This document shows, in pieces, positions 35,312-44,588 of a stretch of DNA of 64,000 bases (positions are counted from its first letter, which is position 1; each line of letters opens with the position of its first letter). The stretch spans positions 1-64,000 of the forward strand of contig NZ_JAPJZH010000007.1 of the NCBI RefSeq assembly GCF_027889715.1. Direction: 5' to 3'. The notes under the pieces are model-generated. The model was not told where the DNA came from and made no database searches. It saw only the letters and a program-made list of their open reading frames with translations. The stretch is from Allohoeflea poritis (GTDB lineage: Bacteria > Pseudomonadota > Alphaproteobacteria > Rhizobiales > Rhizobiaceae). A program made the translations under genes and the position numbers.

Positions 35312-36385
35312 ATGACGAAGACAATTCAGAAACTATTGATATCGGCCGCGATCACGACCTGCATGACGGCCGGTGCCGCGGCGGAGAACTGGTATCCCTA
35401 CCCGGTTGAGGTCTGGGACCCGCCGTTCAACATGGAAAGCCCGCGCTCGACCATGGACTACAAGCCCCTGCCGGCCGCGTCCAAGCCCTGGGAAATCTGC
35501 GTGTCCTTTCCGCATATGAAGGATGCGTACTGGCTGGGTGTCGATTACGGCGTTGCGCAGGAAGCCGAGCGCCTCGGCGTCAAGATGCAGCTTGTCGAAG
35601 CCGGCGGATATACCGAGCTCAACAACCAGATCTCGCAGATCGAGGATTGTGTCGCGGCCGGCGCCAATGCGGTGATCATCGGGGCCATCTCGTTCGACGG
35701 CCTCAACAACATCGTCAAGGAAATATCCGACAAGGGCATCCCGGTCATCGATGTGATCAACGGCATGTCCTCATCGGACCTGTCGGCCAAGTCGCTGGTC
35801 TCCTTCGGGGAGATGGGCGGCAAGGCCGGGTCGTTCCTGGCAGGGCTGCATCCGTCCGGCGGCGAGAAGGCGAAGGTCGCGTGGTTCCCTGGACCGGCAG
35901 GCGCCGGCTGGGTCGAGGCGGGCAATACCGGCTTCACCGGCGCCATCGAAGGCTCGGCCATCGATCTGGTCGAAACGAAATATGGCGACACGGGCAAGGA
36001 AGCCCAGGCCAAGCTTGTCGAGGACACGCTGGAAGCCCATCCGGATCTCGACTATGTCGTCGGCACGGCGGTGACGGCCGAAGCCGCCATCCCGATCCTG
36101 AGAGCACGCGGTCTGACCGACAAGGTGAAGGTCGTTTCCTATTACTATACGCCCGGTGTCGATCAGGGCATCCGCCGCAAGCAGATCCTTGCCGCGCCGA
36201 CGGATTCGCCTGTCATCCAGGGCCGCATCGCGGTCGACCAGGCGGTGCGCATCCTCGAAGGCGAACCGTTTGAGAAACATGTCGGTCCGGCTCTGAAGAT
36301 CGTCACACAGGACAATCTGGCCGATTTCGACCCGTCCTCGACGCTCGCGCCGAGCGGCTTCAAGCCGGTCTTCCGGGTCAACTGA
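35312..36385 (+). CDS. TorT-like / CUT2 periplasmic binding protein
   Basis: 357 aa. Signal peptide about 1-25 (TAGAAAENW). The mature start WYPYPVEVWDPPFNME and the ICVSFPHMKDAYWLGVDYGV segment match the TorT branch of type I periplasmic binding proteins; the core has QIEDCVAAGANAVIIGAI. ATG 35312 was chosen for GGGAG upstream. Unlike true TorT no TMAO reductase or TorS genes are near; a CUT2 ATPase and permease follow, so it is the receptor of an importer. The ligand is probably not TMAO; a lactam or amide is inferred from context. Confidence 0.85.
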   Translation: MTKTIQKLLISAAITTCMTAGAAAENWYPYPVEVWDPPFNMESPRSTMDYKPLPAASKPWEICVSFPHMKDAYWLGVDYGVAQEAERLGVKMQLVEAGGYTELNNQISQIEDCVAAGANAVIIGAISFDGLNNIVKEISDKGIPVIDVINGMSSSDLSAKSLVSFGEMGGKAGSFLAGLHPSGGEKAKVAWFPGPAGAGWVEAGNTGFTGAIEGSAIDLVETKYGDTGKEAQAKLVEDTLEAHPDLDYVVGTAVTAEAAIPILRARGLTDKVKVVSYYYTPGVDQGIRRKQILAAPTDSPVIQGRIAVDQAVRILEGEPFEKHVGPALKIVTQDNLADFDPSSTLAPSGFKPVFRVN

Positions 36386-36408
36386 TCCCGCCCGGAAGGT
36401 CCAAGATC

Positions 36409-37947
36409 ATGTCCTCCCACGACAGAGAAGATGCGCATCCGGGTGATGCGCATCTTCTTCTCGAAGCGATCAACGTCACCAAGCAGTTTCCCGGCGTCAA
36501 GGCGCTGGACGGCGTCGACTTCGAATTGCGGGCCGGTGAAGTGCACATCCTGTTCGGCGAGAACGGGGCCGGAAAATCGACGCTGATTTCGATGATCGCC
36601 GGCGCCGCGCGGCCGACCTCCGGCGAATTCCGCTTCAACGGATCGCCCGTGCATCTGAACTCGGTGCACGAAGCACGCGCGCTCGGCATCAGCGCCGTCT
36701 TCCAGGAGTTCTCGCTGATCCCGCAAATGAGCGTGGAGGAGAACCTTTTCCTCGGGGCGGAGGAGACGCGATCCGGCATATTGCAGAAACGCGCCCTGCA
36801 CCGGCGCGCCACGGAAATCCTGAAGGACCTCGACTTCCACCTGCCGGTCAATCTGCCGGTCTCGCGCCTGACGCGCGCCGAACAGCAGATGGTCGAGATC
36901 GCCAAGGCGTTCCGGTCCGAACTTTCCGTCCTCGTCCTGGACGAGCCGACCGCATCGCTGACGCAGCACGAGACGGAGCAGCTTTTCAGGCTGATCGCCC
37001 GCCTGAAGGCGGACGGTGTCGGCATTATCTATATCACTCACCGCATGTCCGAGATCCGCGAGATCGGCGACCGCATCACCATTTTGCGCGACGGTCATTA
37101 CATCGATACGGTGGACGCCAAGACGACTTCCGAAGACGAGCTGGTGCGGCTGATGACCGGCCGTGTCGTCGGCCAGATCTTTCCGACGGTCAGTTACAAT
37201 CCGCAGCAGACGCTGCTCGAGGTGTCGGACTTGGCAACAGCGGACAACGGGGTGCGCGGTGCGTCCGTGACCGTACGCCGCGGCGAAATCGTCGGGCTGG
37301 CCGGACTTGTCGGCTCCGGCAAATCGAAATTCACCCAGGCCTGTTTCGGCGCGCGTCAGATCGCTTCCGGCATGGTCAAGTTCAAGGACGAAGACGTCAC
37401 CGGCCTGTCGACGCGCAAGATGCTCGACCGGGGATTTCTCTATCTGCCGTCCGACCGCAAGAATGACGGGCTGATGATGATGCGCCCGGTGCGCGAGAAT
37501 GTGAGCCTGGCATCGCTGACGCAAAGGCCGGTCTCAAACGGTCTTGTGCTGAGTGCCGGCGGCGAGACGCGCATGGCGACGGAGCTCGCCGAACGGCTGC
37601 ATCTGTCGCCGATGCGCATCGAGCGCACGGTCGAGCATTTTTCCGGCGGCAATCAGCAAAAGGCAATGCTGGCGCGCAGCCTGACGCGTGAATTCGATCT
37701 CATCGCTTTCGACGAGCCGACGGTGGGCGTCGATGTCGGCACCCGCGCGGCCATCTACCGGTTCATTGCCGAGCTTTGCGAGAACGGCGCCGCGATCCTG
37801 CTGATCTCGTCCGATCTGCCGGAAATCCTCCACCTTTCGAACCGCGCCTATGTCTTTTACCGCGGCCAGGTCCAGGCAGAACTCGAAGGCGCGCAGATCA
37901 CCGAGGAGAACGTCCTCAAGCATTTTTTCGAACGGGAGGCCGCGTAA
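36409..37947 (+). CDS. CUT2-type ABC transporter ATP-binding protein (RbsA/MglA-like)
   Basis: 512 aa, two fused nucleotide-binding domains. The first has GENGAGKST and VLDEPTASLTQHE; the second a degenerate Walker A GLVGSGKSK, FSGGNQQKAMLAR and FDEPTVGVDVGTR. Its first codons carry a 14-bp inverted repeat. The stop overlaps the permease start by 1 bp. Energises uptake of the ligand bound by the TorT-like protein. Confidence 0.92.
   Translation: MSSHDREDAHPGDAHLLLEAINVTKQFPGVKALDGVDFELRAGEVHILFGENGAGKSTLISMIAGAARPTSGEFRFNGSPVHLNSVHEARALGISAVFQEFSLIPQMSVEENLFLGAEETRSGILQKRALHRRATEILKDLDFHLPVNLPVSRLTRAEQQMVEIAKAFRSELSVLVLDEPTASLTQHETEQLFRLIARLKADGVGIIYITHRMSEIREIGDRITILRDGHYIDTVDAKTTSEDELVRLMTGRVVGQIFPTVSYNPQQTLLEVSDLATADNGVRGASVTVRRGEIVGLAGLVGSGKSKFTQACFGARQIASGMVKFKDEDVTGLSTRKMLDRGFLYLPSDRKNDGLMMMRPVRENVSLASLTQRPVSNGLVLSAGGETRMATELAERLHLSPMRIERTVEHFSGGNQQKAMLARSLTREFDLIAFDEPTVGVDVGTRAAIYRFIAELCENGAAILLISSDLPEILHLSNRAYVFYRGQVQAELEGAQITEENVLKHFFEREAA
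36426..36458 (+). other. 14-bp perfect inverted repeat inside the 5' end of the CUT2 ATPase gene
   Basis: AGAAGATGCGCATC (36426-36439) and GATGCGCATCTTCT (36445-36458) pair perfectly around a 5-nt CGGGT loop, within codons 6-17. No alternative in-frame start lies beyond it. In mRNA it sits 40 nt after the SBP stop. Confidence 0.7.
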
Positions 37948-38975
37948 TGGCGAGCGAGGCAAGCATGAGCGCCGATAACAGGATCAATATCTCCGACCGG
38001 CTCAAACGGCTTTTCATCCGGCTCGGCATCCTGCCGTTCCTGCTGGTGATCGCGGTCATCGTCTTTTCGCTGATGTCGGACAATTTCCTGACCGGCCGCA
38101 ACCTGATGAACGTGCTGCGCCAGTCGGTCTATCTGACCATCGTTTCGCTCGGCCAGATGCTGGCGCTGCTGACCGGCGGCTTCGACCTGTCGGTCGGAAC
38201 GATCGTCGCCCTGTCCTCCGTCGTCGGCGCACTGGCCATGGCAACGGCCTTCGCGGCCATGCCCGAAATGGTCTGGCTGGCCATTTTCATCGGTTGCTTC
38301 GCCGGCATTCTCGCCGGAACCATGGTCGGGGTCGTCAACGGCATCGGCGTTTCGCTGTTCAACGTCTCGCCCTTCATGATGTCGCTGGGCATGGCCTCGG
38401 TCGGCTTCGGCATCGCGCTCTACCTGACCGGCGGCGTTCCCGTCTACGGCATGCCGCAGCAATTTGGCGATATCTTCGGCTTCGGCGCGCTGGCCGGCAT
38501 ACCCGTGCCCGTCTATGTCGCGGCGATCATCATCCTTTGTCTCTACCTGTTCCTGAACTGGACCCCGTTCGGCCGCTACTTCTACGCGGTCGGCGGCAAC
38601 ATCAAGGCGGCGGGACTTTCCGGCATCAGCACCCGTGCCACGCTGTTCTGGACCTATGTGTTCTGCGCGGCGATGGCGGCGGTTGCCGGCATGCTGCTCA
38701 CCGCGCGGCTCGATACGGGCGAGGCCAATATCGGCGCATCCATGCCGCTCGAATCGATCGCCGCCTGCGTGATCGCCGGCGTCAGCCTGCGCGGCGGCGT
38801 GGGGCGCGTCGAGAACGTCGTCCTCGGCGCGCTGTTCATCGGCCTCGTCCAGAACGGCATGAACCTGGCGCGCATCGAATCCTACCTGCAAACGGTCGTC
38901 CTCGGGGCGCTGCTGATCCTGGCGGTCATCGCCGACCAGATCAGGCTGCGTTACGTGGCGTCCCTCAAGCGCTGA
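37947..38975 (+). CDS. CUT2-type ABC permease (RbsC-like)
   Basis: 342 aa, about ten hydrophobic segments. Conserved GGFDLSVGTIVALSSVVGAL (about 72-91) and the ARLDTGEANIGASMPLESIA region with GVSLRGGVG. Forms the channel of the TorT-like importer. Start taken from the 1-bp overlap with the ATPase stop and the GGGAGG upstream. Confidence 0.92.
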   Translation: MASEASMSADNRINISDRLKRLFIRLGILPFLLVIAVIVFSLMSDNFLTGRNLMNVLRQSVYLTIVSLGQMLALLTGGFDLSVGTIVALSSVVGALAMATAFAAMPEMVWLAIFIGCFAGILAGTMVGVVNGIGVSLFNVSPFMMSLGMASVGFGIALYLTGGVPVYGMPQQFGDIFGFGALAGIPVPVYVAAIIILCLYLFLNWTPFGRYFYAVGGNIKAAGLSGISTRATLFWTYVFCAAMAAVAGMLLTARLDTGEANIGASMPLESIAACVIAGVSLRGGVGRVENVVLGALFIGLVQNGMNLARIESYLQTVVLGALLILAVIADQIRLRYVASLKR

Positions 38976-38989
38976 TCCGGAGGCACCTT

Positions 38990-39718
38990 ATGTCTGTCGA
39001 TATCAATTGCGACATGGGCGAGAGCTTCGGCATCTACCGGGTGGGCGACGACGAAGCGATCATGCCGCACATCACCCAGGCCAATATCGCCTGCGGCTTC
39101 CACAGCTCCGATCCCAATCACATGCGGGCCGCAATCGAGCTGGCGCGGCGGCACGGGGTCAAGGTAGGCGCTCATTTCTCGCTGCCGGACCTGGCCGGCT
39201 TCGGCCGCCGGGAGATGACGATCGACCGGGAGGAGATGGCCAATATCATCATCTACCAGATCGGCGCACTGAAGGGGTTCCTGGACGTCGCGGGCATCCC
39301 GCTCAGCCATCTCAAGCCGCACGGCGCGCTCTACGGAATGGCGGCGAACCGGGAGCATATCGCGCATGGCGTTGCCGACGCGGCGGAACATTTCAGGGTC
39401 CCGCTGCTGGGCCTCGCCGGCACGCTGCACGAGGAAATCTACACGGCGCGCGGGCTCGAGTTCCAGGCGGAGTTCTTTTCCGATCTCGACTATGACGATG
39501 AGGGCAAGCTGATCATCACCCGCGAGCACGCGGCCGTCGATCCCGAGGAAGCGGCCCGGCGCACGGTGCGGGCGGTGACGGACGGGCTGGTACGCTCGGT
39601 CGGCGGCAAGGATCTGCCAGTGCGCGTTCAGACGGTCTGCGTCCACTCCGACACGCCCAACGCGGCGGCGGTCGCCCGCAGCGTCCACACCGCGCTCGAA
39701 CCCTATCTTGCCGCTTGA
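38990..39718 (+). CDS. pxpA: PxpA / LamB-YcsF family, 5-oxoprolinase subunit A-like
   Basis: 242 aa. VDINCDMGESFGIYRVGDDE at the N terminus, ANIACGFHSSDPNHMR (about 39-54), GFGRREMT and LKPHGALYG are family signatures. GAHFSLPD replaces the more usual GAHP stretch. In known bacteria PxpA works with PxpB and PxpC in ATP-dependent opening of 5-oxoproline to glutamate. Here it opens an enzyme cluster that also has BCCP and biotin carboxylase, so the substrate may be another lactam. Strong ribosome site CGGAGG. Confidence 0.88.
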   Translation: MSVDINCDMGESFGIYRVGDDEAIMPHITQANIACGFHSSDPNHMRAAIELARRHGVKVGAHFSLPDLAGFGRREMTIDREEMANIIIYQIGALKGFLDVAGIPLSHLKPHGALYGMAANREHIAHGVADAAEHFRVPLLGLAGTLHEEIYTARGLEFQAEFFSDLDYDDEGKLIITREHAAVDPEEAARRTVRAVTDGLVRSVGGKDLPVRVQTVCVHSDTPNAAAVARSVHTALEPYLAA

Positions 39719-39749
39719 CCGGCAATTCGAAACACGACTGGAGAGACCA

Positions 39750-39992
39750 ATGGCAAAACAGGAAATCCGCTCACCGCTTCCCGGCACTTTCTACCGCAAG
39801 CCTGCGCCGGACCAGCCGGAATTCAAGGCACCGGGCGATCATGTGGCAAAGGGCGACGTGATCGGACTGGTCGAGGTGATGAAGTCATTCCACGAGATCC
39901 GGTCCGATTTCGAAGGCACGCTTACGGGCTTCGTGGTTGACAATGAAGACGCCGTGACACCCGGACAGGTGCTTGCCGAAATCGAAAGCTGA
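39750..39992 (+). CDS. Biotin carboxyl carrier protein (stand-alone biotinyl domain)
   Basis: 80 aa, a single biotinyl/lipoyl domain. The modified lysine is Lys45 in VEVMKSFHEI (EVMK in place of EAMK or AMKM). It lacks the N-terminal region of acetyl-CoA carboxylase AccB, so it is a dedicated carrier for this cluster. It sits between pxpA and biotin carboxylase, 12 bp before the latter. Confidence 0.92.
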   Translation: MAKQEIRSPLPGTFYRKPAPDQPEFKAPGDHVAKGDVIGLVEVMKSFHEIRSDFEGTLTGFVVDNEDAVTPGQVLAEIES

Positions 39993-40004
39993 GGACGCGA
40001 AAAA

Positions 40005-41393
40005 ATGCCCATCAATAAGCTCCTGATTGCCAATCGCGGCGAGATCGCCGTGCGGATCAACCGCGCCGCCCGCGAGCTCGGCATCCGCACCGTGCAGGTG
40101 CACAGCGCCGCAGACGCGGACTCGCTGGCCGTGGAACTGGCCGACGAGGCCGTCGATATCGGCCCGCCGGCGGCGGCGAAATCCTATCTCAATGCCGGTG
40201 CCATTCTTGAGGCTGCCCGCGAGACGGGCGCCGACGCCGTGCACCCCGGCTACGGATTCCTTGCGGAGAACGCCGAATTCGCCGACGCCGTGGAAACCGC
40301 CGGCATGATCTTTGTCGGCCCGCGCGGAGACACCATCCGCCGCATGGGCGACAAGGCCGCCGCCCGGCAGGCGGCGCAGGAAGCCGGCGTTCCGACGGTT
40401 CCCGGCAGCGACGGCCTGCTGACCGACCCGGGCGCAGCACGCGCGATTGCCGACAAGATCGGCTACCCGGTGATGATCAAGGCGACCGCCGGCGGCGGCG
40501 GACGCGGCATCCGCATCGCGCAGAACGGCGACGAACTCGACACGCTCGCCCCGCAGGCCGCATCCGAGGCCAACGCGGCTTTCGGCGATGGCGGGCTTTA
40601 TCTTGAAAAAGTCATCGAGCGGGCCCGGCATATCGAGGTCCAGATTCTCGGCGACGGCAACGAAGTGGTTCACCTGTTCGAGCGCGAATGCTCGCTTCAG
40701 CGCAGGCGCCAGAAGGTCTGGGAGGAAGCGCCCTCGCCGGCCCTCGATGCTGAAACGCGCGAAGCGCTGTGCGGCTCCGCGGTGCGGCTGGCCAAATCGG
40801 TGGGCTATCGCGGCGCCGGAACCATCGAATATCTTTACGACGACAAGACCGGCGAATTCTATTTCATCGAGATGAACACGCGCATCCAGGTCGAGCATCC
40901 GGTGACCGAGGAAATCACCGGGGTCGATCTGGTCGCCGAAATGATCCGCATCGCAGGCGGCGCACCGCTGTCGGTCCGGCAGGCGGACCTTGCCATCAAG
41001 GGGCACGCGATCGAGGTGCGTATCAATGCCGAGGACCCGGCCAACAATTTCATGCCGTTTCCGGGCGTCGTCGCCGATTTCCGCTTCCCCGGCGGGCCCG
41101 GCGTGCGTTTCGATCACATGCTTTATCCCGGCTACCAGATCCCGCCCTTCTACGACTCGCTGCTCGGCAAGCTGATCGTCCATGGCGAGAGCCGCGAACA
41201 CGCGATCGCCCGCCTGCAGCGCGCCGTTTCCGAATTCCGCATCGACGGGCTGAAGACCACGGCGCCGCTTTTCTCGGCGCTCGCCGAGGATGCCGAGGTT
41301 CGCTCGGGCGCTGTCCACACCGGATGGCTGGAGCCCTGGCTTGAAGACAACGGCGCCGGGCTGGCGCAGAACGAAGGAGGTCTTGCGGCATGA
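40005..41393 (+). CDS. Biotin carboxylase (AccC-like)
   Basis: 462 aa ATP-grasp enzyme. N-terminal LLIANRGEIAVRINRAAREL, glycine loop KATAGGGGRGIRIA (about 159-172), EMNTRIQVEHPVTE (about 288-301) and the ExxxR-type C-terminal region. It carboxylates the biotin on the BCCP encoded just before, using ATP and bicarbonate. A carboxyltransferase of the AccA/AccD or PccB type is absent; the neighbouring PxpB/PxpC, which resemble the carboxyltransferase part of urea carboxylase, may fill that role. Overlaps pxpB by 4 bp. Confidence 0.92.
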   Translation: MPINKLLIANRGEIAVRINRAARELGIRTVQVHSAADADSLAVELADEAVDIGPPAAAKSYLNAGAILEAARETGADAVHPGYGFLAENAEFADAVETAGMIFVGPRGDTIRRMGDKAAARQAAQEAGVPTVPGSDGLLTDPGAARAIADKIGYPVMIKATAGGGGRGIRIAQNGDELDTLAPQAASEANAAFGDGGLYLEKVIERARHIEVQILGDGNEVVHLFERECSLQRRRQKVWEEAPSPALDAETREALCGSAVRLAKSVGYRGAGTIEYLYDDKTGEFYFIEMNTRIQVEHPVTEEITGVDLVAEMIRIAGGAPLSVRQADLAIKGHAIEVRINAEDPANNFMPFPGVVADFRFPGGPGVRFDHMLYPGYQIPPFYDSLLGKLIVHGESREHAIARLQRAVSEFRIDGLKTTAPLFSALAEDAEVRSGAVHTGWLEPWLEDNGAGLAQNEGGLAA

Positions 41394-42265
41394 CATCGCG
41401 ATATTCATTCGGCGGCGACGAGCATATCTTCGTAGAGGTGAGCGAGGACATGTCGCTCGAAGCCTTCTTCAAGAGCCTGTCGATCACCAATTCGGTGCGC
41501 GAGGCCGGCATCAAGGGCATTACCGAAATCTGCCCGGCCAACGCCTCGTTCCAGATCAAGTTCGATCCGGACGTCATTCATCCCGACGACCTGATGACCG
41601 AGTTGAAGAGGATCGAGGAGACTGCGGAGCACGCAGAAGCGGTGCTGGAAACCCGTATCATCGAGATCCCGGTCTACTACCAGGACCCGTGGACGAACGA
41701 GACGCTGATGCGGTTCCGCGAGAGGCACCAGGATCCGGACTCCACCGATATCGAATATGCGGCGCAGATCAACGGCTTCGCAAATGTCGACGAATTCATC
41801 GCCGCCCATTCCGGCTCGCCGTGGTTCGTCTCCATGGTCGGCTTCGTCGCCGGGCTGCCGTTCCTCTATCAGATGGTCGACCGGCCAAGGCAGATCCAGG
41901 TGCCGAAATATCTGCGCCCGCGCACCGACACGCCGAAACTGACGGTCGGCTATGGCGGCAGCTTCTCCTGCATCTATTCGGTGCGCGGCGCCGGCGGTTA
42001 CCAGATGTTCGGCATCACGCCGATGCCGATCTTCGATCCGGCGCAGAAGGTCACCTACCTCAAGGATTTCATGGTGTTCTTCAAACCCGGCGACATCGTC
42101 AAATGGAAGCCGATCAGCCGCGAGGAATATGACCGCGACGTCGCCGATGTCGAGGCGGGCCGTTTCATGCCGCGCATGAAGAACGTCGTCTTCTCGCTTG
42201 AGGAATTCAACAAAGACATCGATGGAACCAACGCAAAACTCCTGGAGGCGCTCAATGGCCGTTAA
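41390..42265 (+). CDS. pxpB: PxpB / KipI / allophanate-hydrolase-subunit-1 family protein
   Basis: 291 aa, longer than the usual 220-240. C-terminal part has GFVAGLPFLYQMVD, KYLRPRTDTPKLTVGYGGSF and FDPAQKVTYLKDFMVFFKPG, typical of KipI/AHS1. In 5-oxoprolinase it pairs with PxpC; in urea carboxylase the same two domains form the carboxyltransferase. Overlaps accC-like by 4 bp and pxpC by 11 bp, so subunits are probably made in fixed ratio. Confidence 0.88.
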   Translation: MTSRYSFGGDEHIFVEVSEDMSLEAFFKSLSITNSVREAGIKGITEICPANASFQIKFDPDVIHPDDLMTELKRIEETAEHAEAVLETRIIEIPVYYQDPWTNETLMRFRERHQDPDSTDIEYAAQINGFANVDEFIAAHSGSPWFVSMVGFVAGLPFLYQMVDRPRQIQVPKYLRPRTDTPKLTVGYGGSFSCIYSVRGAGGYQMFGITPMPIFDPAQKVTYLKDFMVFFKPGDIVKWKPISREEYDRDVADVEAGRFMPRMKNVVFSLEEFNKDIDGTNAKLLEALNGR

Positions 42266-43229
42266 AGTCCTTTCCCCCGGGCTCATGACCACCATTCAGG
42301 ACATGGGGCGGCCGGGCTATTATCATCTCGGTATTCCGATCGGCGGCGCGATGGACCGCCTGGCCCTGCGCACCGCGAACATGCTCGTCGGCAATGACGA
42401 GGGCGCGGCTGGGCTGGAAGCCGTCTTCATGGGGCCGGAACTCGAATTCACAAGCGATGCCGTGGTTGCCGTGACCGGCGCGGACCTGCCGCCGAAGCTG
42501 GACGGGCAAGCCATGGAGTGCTGGACCTCGTTCCCCGTCAAGGCCGGCCAGGTGCTTTCCTTCGACTATCTGCGGTCCGGCGCGCGCGCCTATATCGCGA
42601 TCTCCGGCGGCATCGACACGCCGCCGGCGCTGGGCAGCCGCTCCACCTACGCCATCGGGGCGTTGGGCGGCGTCGACGGGCGCGCGATCCAGGCCGGCGA
42701 TGAATTGCCGCTCGGTCCGTCCTCGGCAGATGCTGCAGGCAAAACCGTTCCGGATGCGCTGCGCCGCGCGCCCGGCAGTCCGGCCGAGCTGCGCGTCCTG
42801 CCCGGTCTCTACTGGCACCGGATCACCGAAACCTCCGGCGACCGGTTCTTCGAGGAGACCTGGAAGGTTGCCGGCGAGGCCGACCGCATGGGCTACCGGT
42901 TCCAGGGCGGCACGCCGCTGGACTTCATCGAGCGCGAACCGCCCTTCGGCGCGGGTTCCGACCCGTCGAACATCACCGATGCCTGCTATCCCTACGGCTC
43001 GATCCAGGTGCCCGGCGGCACCGAACCCATCGTGCTGCACCGGGACGCCGTTTCCGGCGGAGGTTACTTCATGATCGGTACGGTCATCTCCGCCGATATG
43101 GACCTCATCGGGCAGTTGCAGCCAAATACGCCGGCGCGGTTCGTGCGCACGGACATGCACGGCGCGCTTGCCGCCCGCCAGGACCGGGCACGCATGCTTG
43201 CATCGATCAGAGAGGCCCTGGCACAGTGA
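42255..43229 (+). CDS. pxpC: PxpC / KipA / allophanate-hydrolase-subunit-2 family protein
   Basis: 324 aa. VLSPGLMTTIQDMGRPGYYH at the N terminus, GIPIGGAMDRLALRTANMLV, AYIAISGGIDTPPALGSRST and the closing GTVISADMDLIGQLQPNTPA are AHS2/KipA signatures. Starts inside the end of pxpB; its stop overlaps the aminotransferase GTG by 4 bp. Confidence 0.9.
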   Translation: MAVKVLSPGLMTTIQDMGRPGYYHLGIPIGGAMDRLALRTANMLVGNDEGAAGLEAVFMGPELEFTSDAVVAVTGADLPPKLDGQAMECWTSFPVKAGQVLSFDYLRSGARAYIAISGGIDTPPALGSRSTYAIGALGGVDGRAIQAGDELPLGPSSADAAGKTVPDALRRAPGSPAELRVLPGLYWHRITETSGDRFFEETWKVAGEADRMGYRFQGGTPLDFIEREPPFGAGSDPSNITDACYPYGSIQVPGGTEPIVLHRDAVSGGGYFMIGTVISADMDLIGQLQPNTPARFVRTDMHGALAARQDRARMLASIREALAQ

Positions 43230-44542
43230 CGGACGCATTGAATTCCGACCTTGCCGAACGGCGCAGCGCGGCCCTGTCGCGCGGCGTCGGCGTCATGACC
43301 GGCATCTACGCCGACCGCGCCCGCAATGCCGAGATATGGGATGTCGAGGGGCGCCGCCATATCGACTTTGCCTCCGGCATTGCCGTCGTCAATACGGGCC
43401 ATTGCCATCCGCGCATCGTCGAAGCCGTGCGGGCGCAGCTCGACCAGTTCACCCATACCTGTCACCAGGTGGTGCCCTATGAGAACTACGTGTCCCTTGC
43501 CGAGCGGCTGAATGGGCTGGTTCCGGGAACGGGCGAGAAGAAGACCGTCTTTCTGACGACCGGCGCCGAAGCGGTGGAAAACGCCGTCAAGATCGCCCGC
43601 GCCGCAACCGGCCGCTCGGCGGTCATCGCGTTTAGCGGCGGCTTCCACGGACGCACATTCATGGGCATGTCGCTGACCGGCAAGATCTTTCCCTACAAGG
43701 CCGGTTTCGGCGCCATGTCCGGCGATGTCTACCACGCGCCCTTCCCGATCCCCATACATGGCATTAGCAGCGACGATTCGCTGGCCGCGCTCGACCGGTT
43801 GCTGCGCAGCGACGTCGACCCGGCGCGGGTGGCGGCGATCATCCTGGAACCGGTGCAGGGCGAAGGCGGGTTTTACCCGGCACCCTCCGCTTTCATGACG
43901 GCGTTGCGCGAATTGTGCGACCGGCATGGCATATTGCTGATCGCCGACGAGGTGCAGACGGGTTTTGCGCGCACGGGCCGCCTCTTTGCGATGGAACACC
44001 ACGACGCCGCGCCCGATCTGACGACCATGGCCAAGAGCCTTGCCGGCGGATTTCCGCTCGCGGCGGTCACCGGCCGGGCCGAACTCATGGACGCACCACA
44101 GGCCGGCGGGCTGGGCGGCACCTATGGCGGCAATCCGCTGGCGATTGCCGCCGCCCATGCCGTCCTCGACATTATCGATGAAGAAGGGCTTTGCGCGCGT
44201 GCCGAACAGCTTGGCGCCCGCCTCAAGCAGCGCCTTGAGAGCCTGCGCGACACCGTCCCGGAGATTGCCGATATTCGCGGGCCCGGCTTCATGAACGCGG
44301 TGGAATTCAACCTGCCTGGCGGTGAGGCTCCCAATCCGGATTTTGCCAACGCCGTGCGCGCCAGGGCGCTGGAAAACAGGCTTATCCTGCTCACCTGCGG
44401 CGTGCGGGCCAACGTCATCCGTTTCCTGGCGCCGATCACGATCGAGGATGCGGTGTTCAGCGAAGCGCTCGACATTCTCGAAGACGCCATCCTGGCAAGC
44501 CGAAAGGCGCAAGCGGGCAGGCAAACCGCACTGGCGTCATAG
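43226..44542 (+). CDS. Class III aminotransferase, GABA-transaminase type
   Basis: 438 aa PLP enzyme. [58 protein letters not shown] and PLP lysine in [13 protein letters not shown]. Best match is the 4-aminobutyrate/5-aminovalerate transaminase group. GTG start coupled to pxpC by a 4-bp overlap, so it is the last step of the operon: an omega-amino acid freed from a lactam would go to its semialdehyde. A semialdehyde dehydrogenase is not present nearby. Confidence 0.88.
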   Translation: MTDALNSDLAERRSAALSRGVGVMTGIYADRARNAEIWDVEGRRHIDFASGIAVVNTGHCHPRIVEAVRAQLDQFTHTCHQVVPYENYVSLAERLNGLVPGTGEKKTVFLTTGAEAVENAVKIARAATGRSAVIAFSGGFHGRTFMGMSLTGKIFPYKAGFGAMSGDVYHAPFPIPIHGISSDDSLAALDRLLRSDVDPARVAAIILEPVQGEGGFYPAPSAFMTALRELCDRHGILLIADEVQTGFARTGRLFAMEHHDAAPDLTTMAKSLAGGFPLAAVTGRAELMDAPQAGGLGGTYGGNPLAIAAAHAVLDIIDEEGLCARAEQLGARLKQRLESLRDTVPEIADIRGPGFMNAVEFNLPGGEAPNPDFANAVRARALENRLILLTCGVRANVIRFLAPITIEDAVFSEALDILEDAILASRKAQAGRQTALAS

Positions 44543-44588
44543 CATTTGCGACAAACCGGTGCGGGTGCTAAACGAAGGCTCCTTTTCA

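Noticed and set aside
35312-36385. Calling the receptor a true TorT of TMAO respiration
   Set aside because: No torS, torR, torC or torA genes nearby; the CUT2 ATPase and permease directly follow, so transport is more likely.
39885-41408. Long minus-strand open frame over the biotin carboxylase gene
   Set aside because: Antisense shadow of a well-conserved biotin carboxylase; no recognisable domain. The same applies to long antisense frames at 36163-37524, 43064-44524 and 47528-48904.
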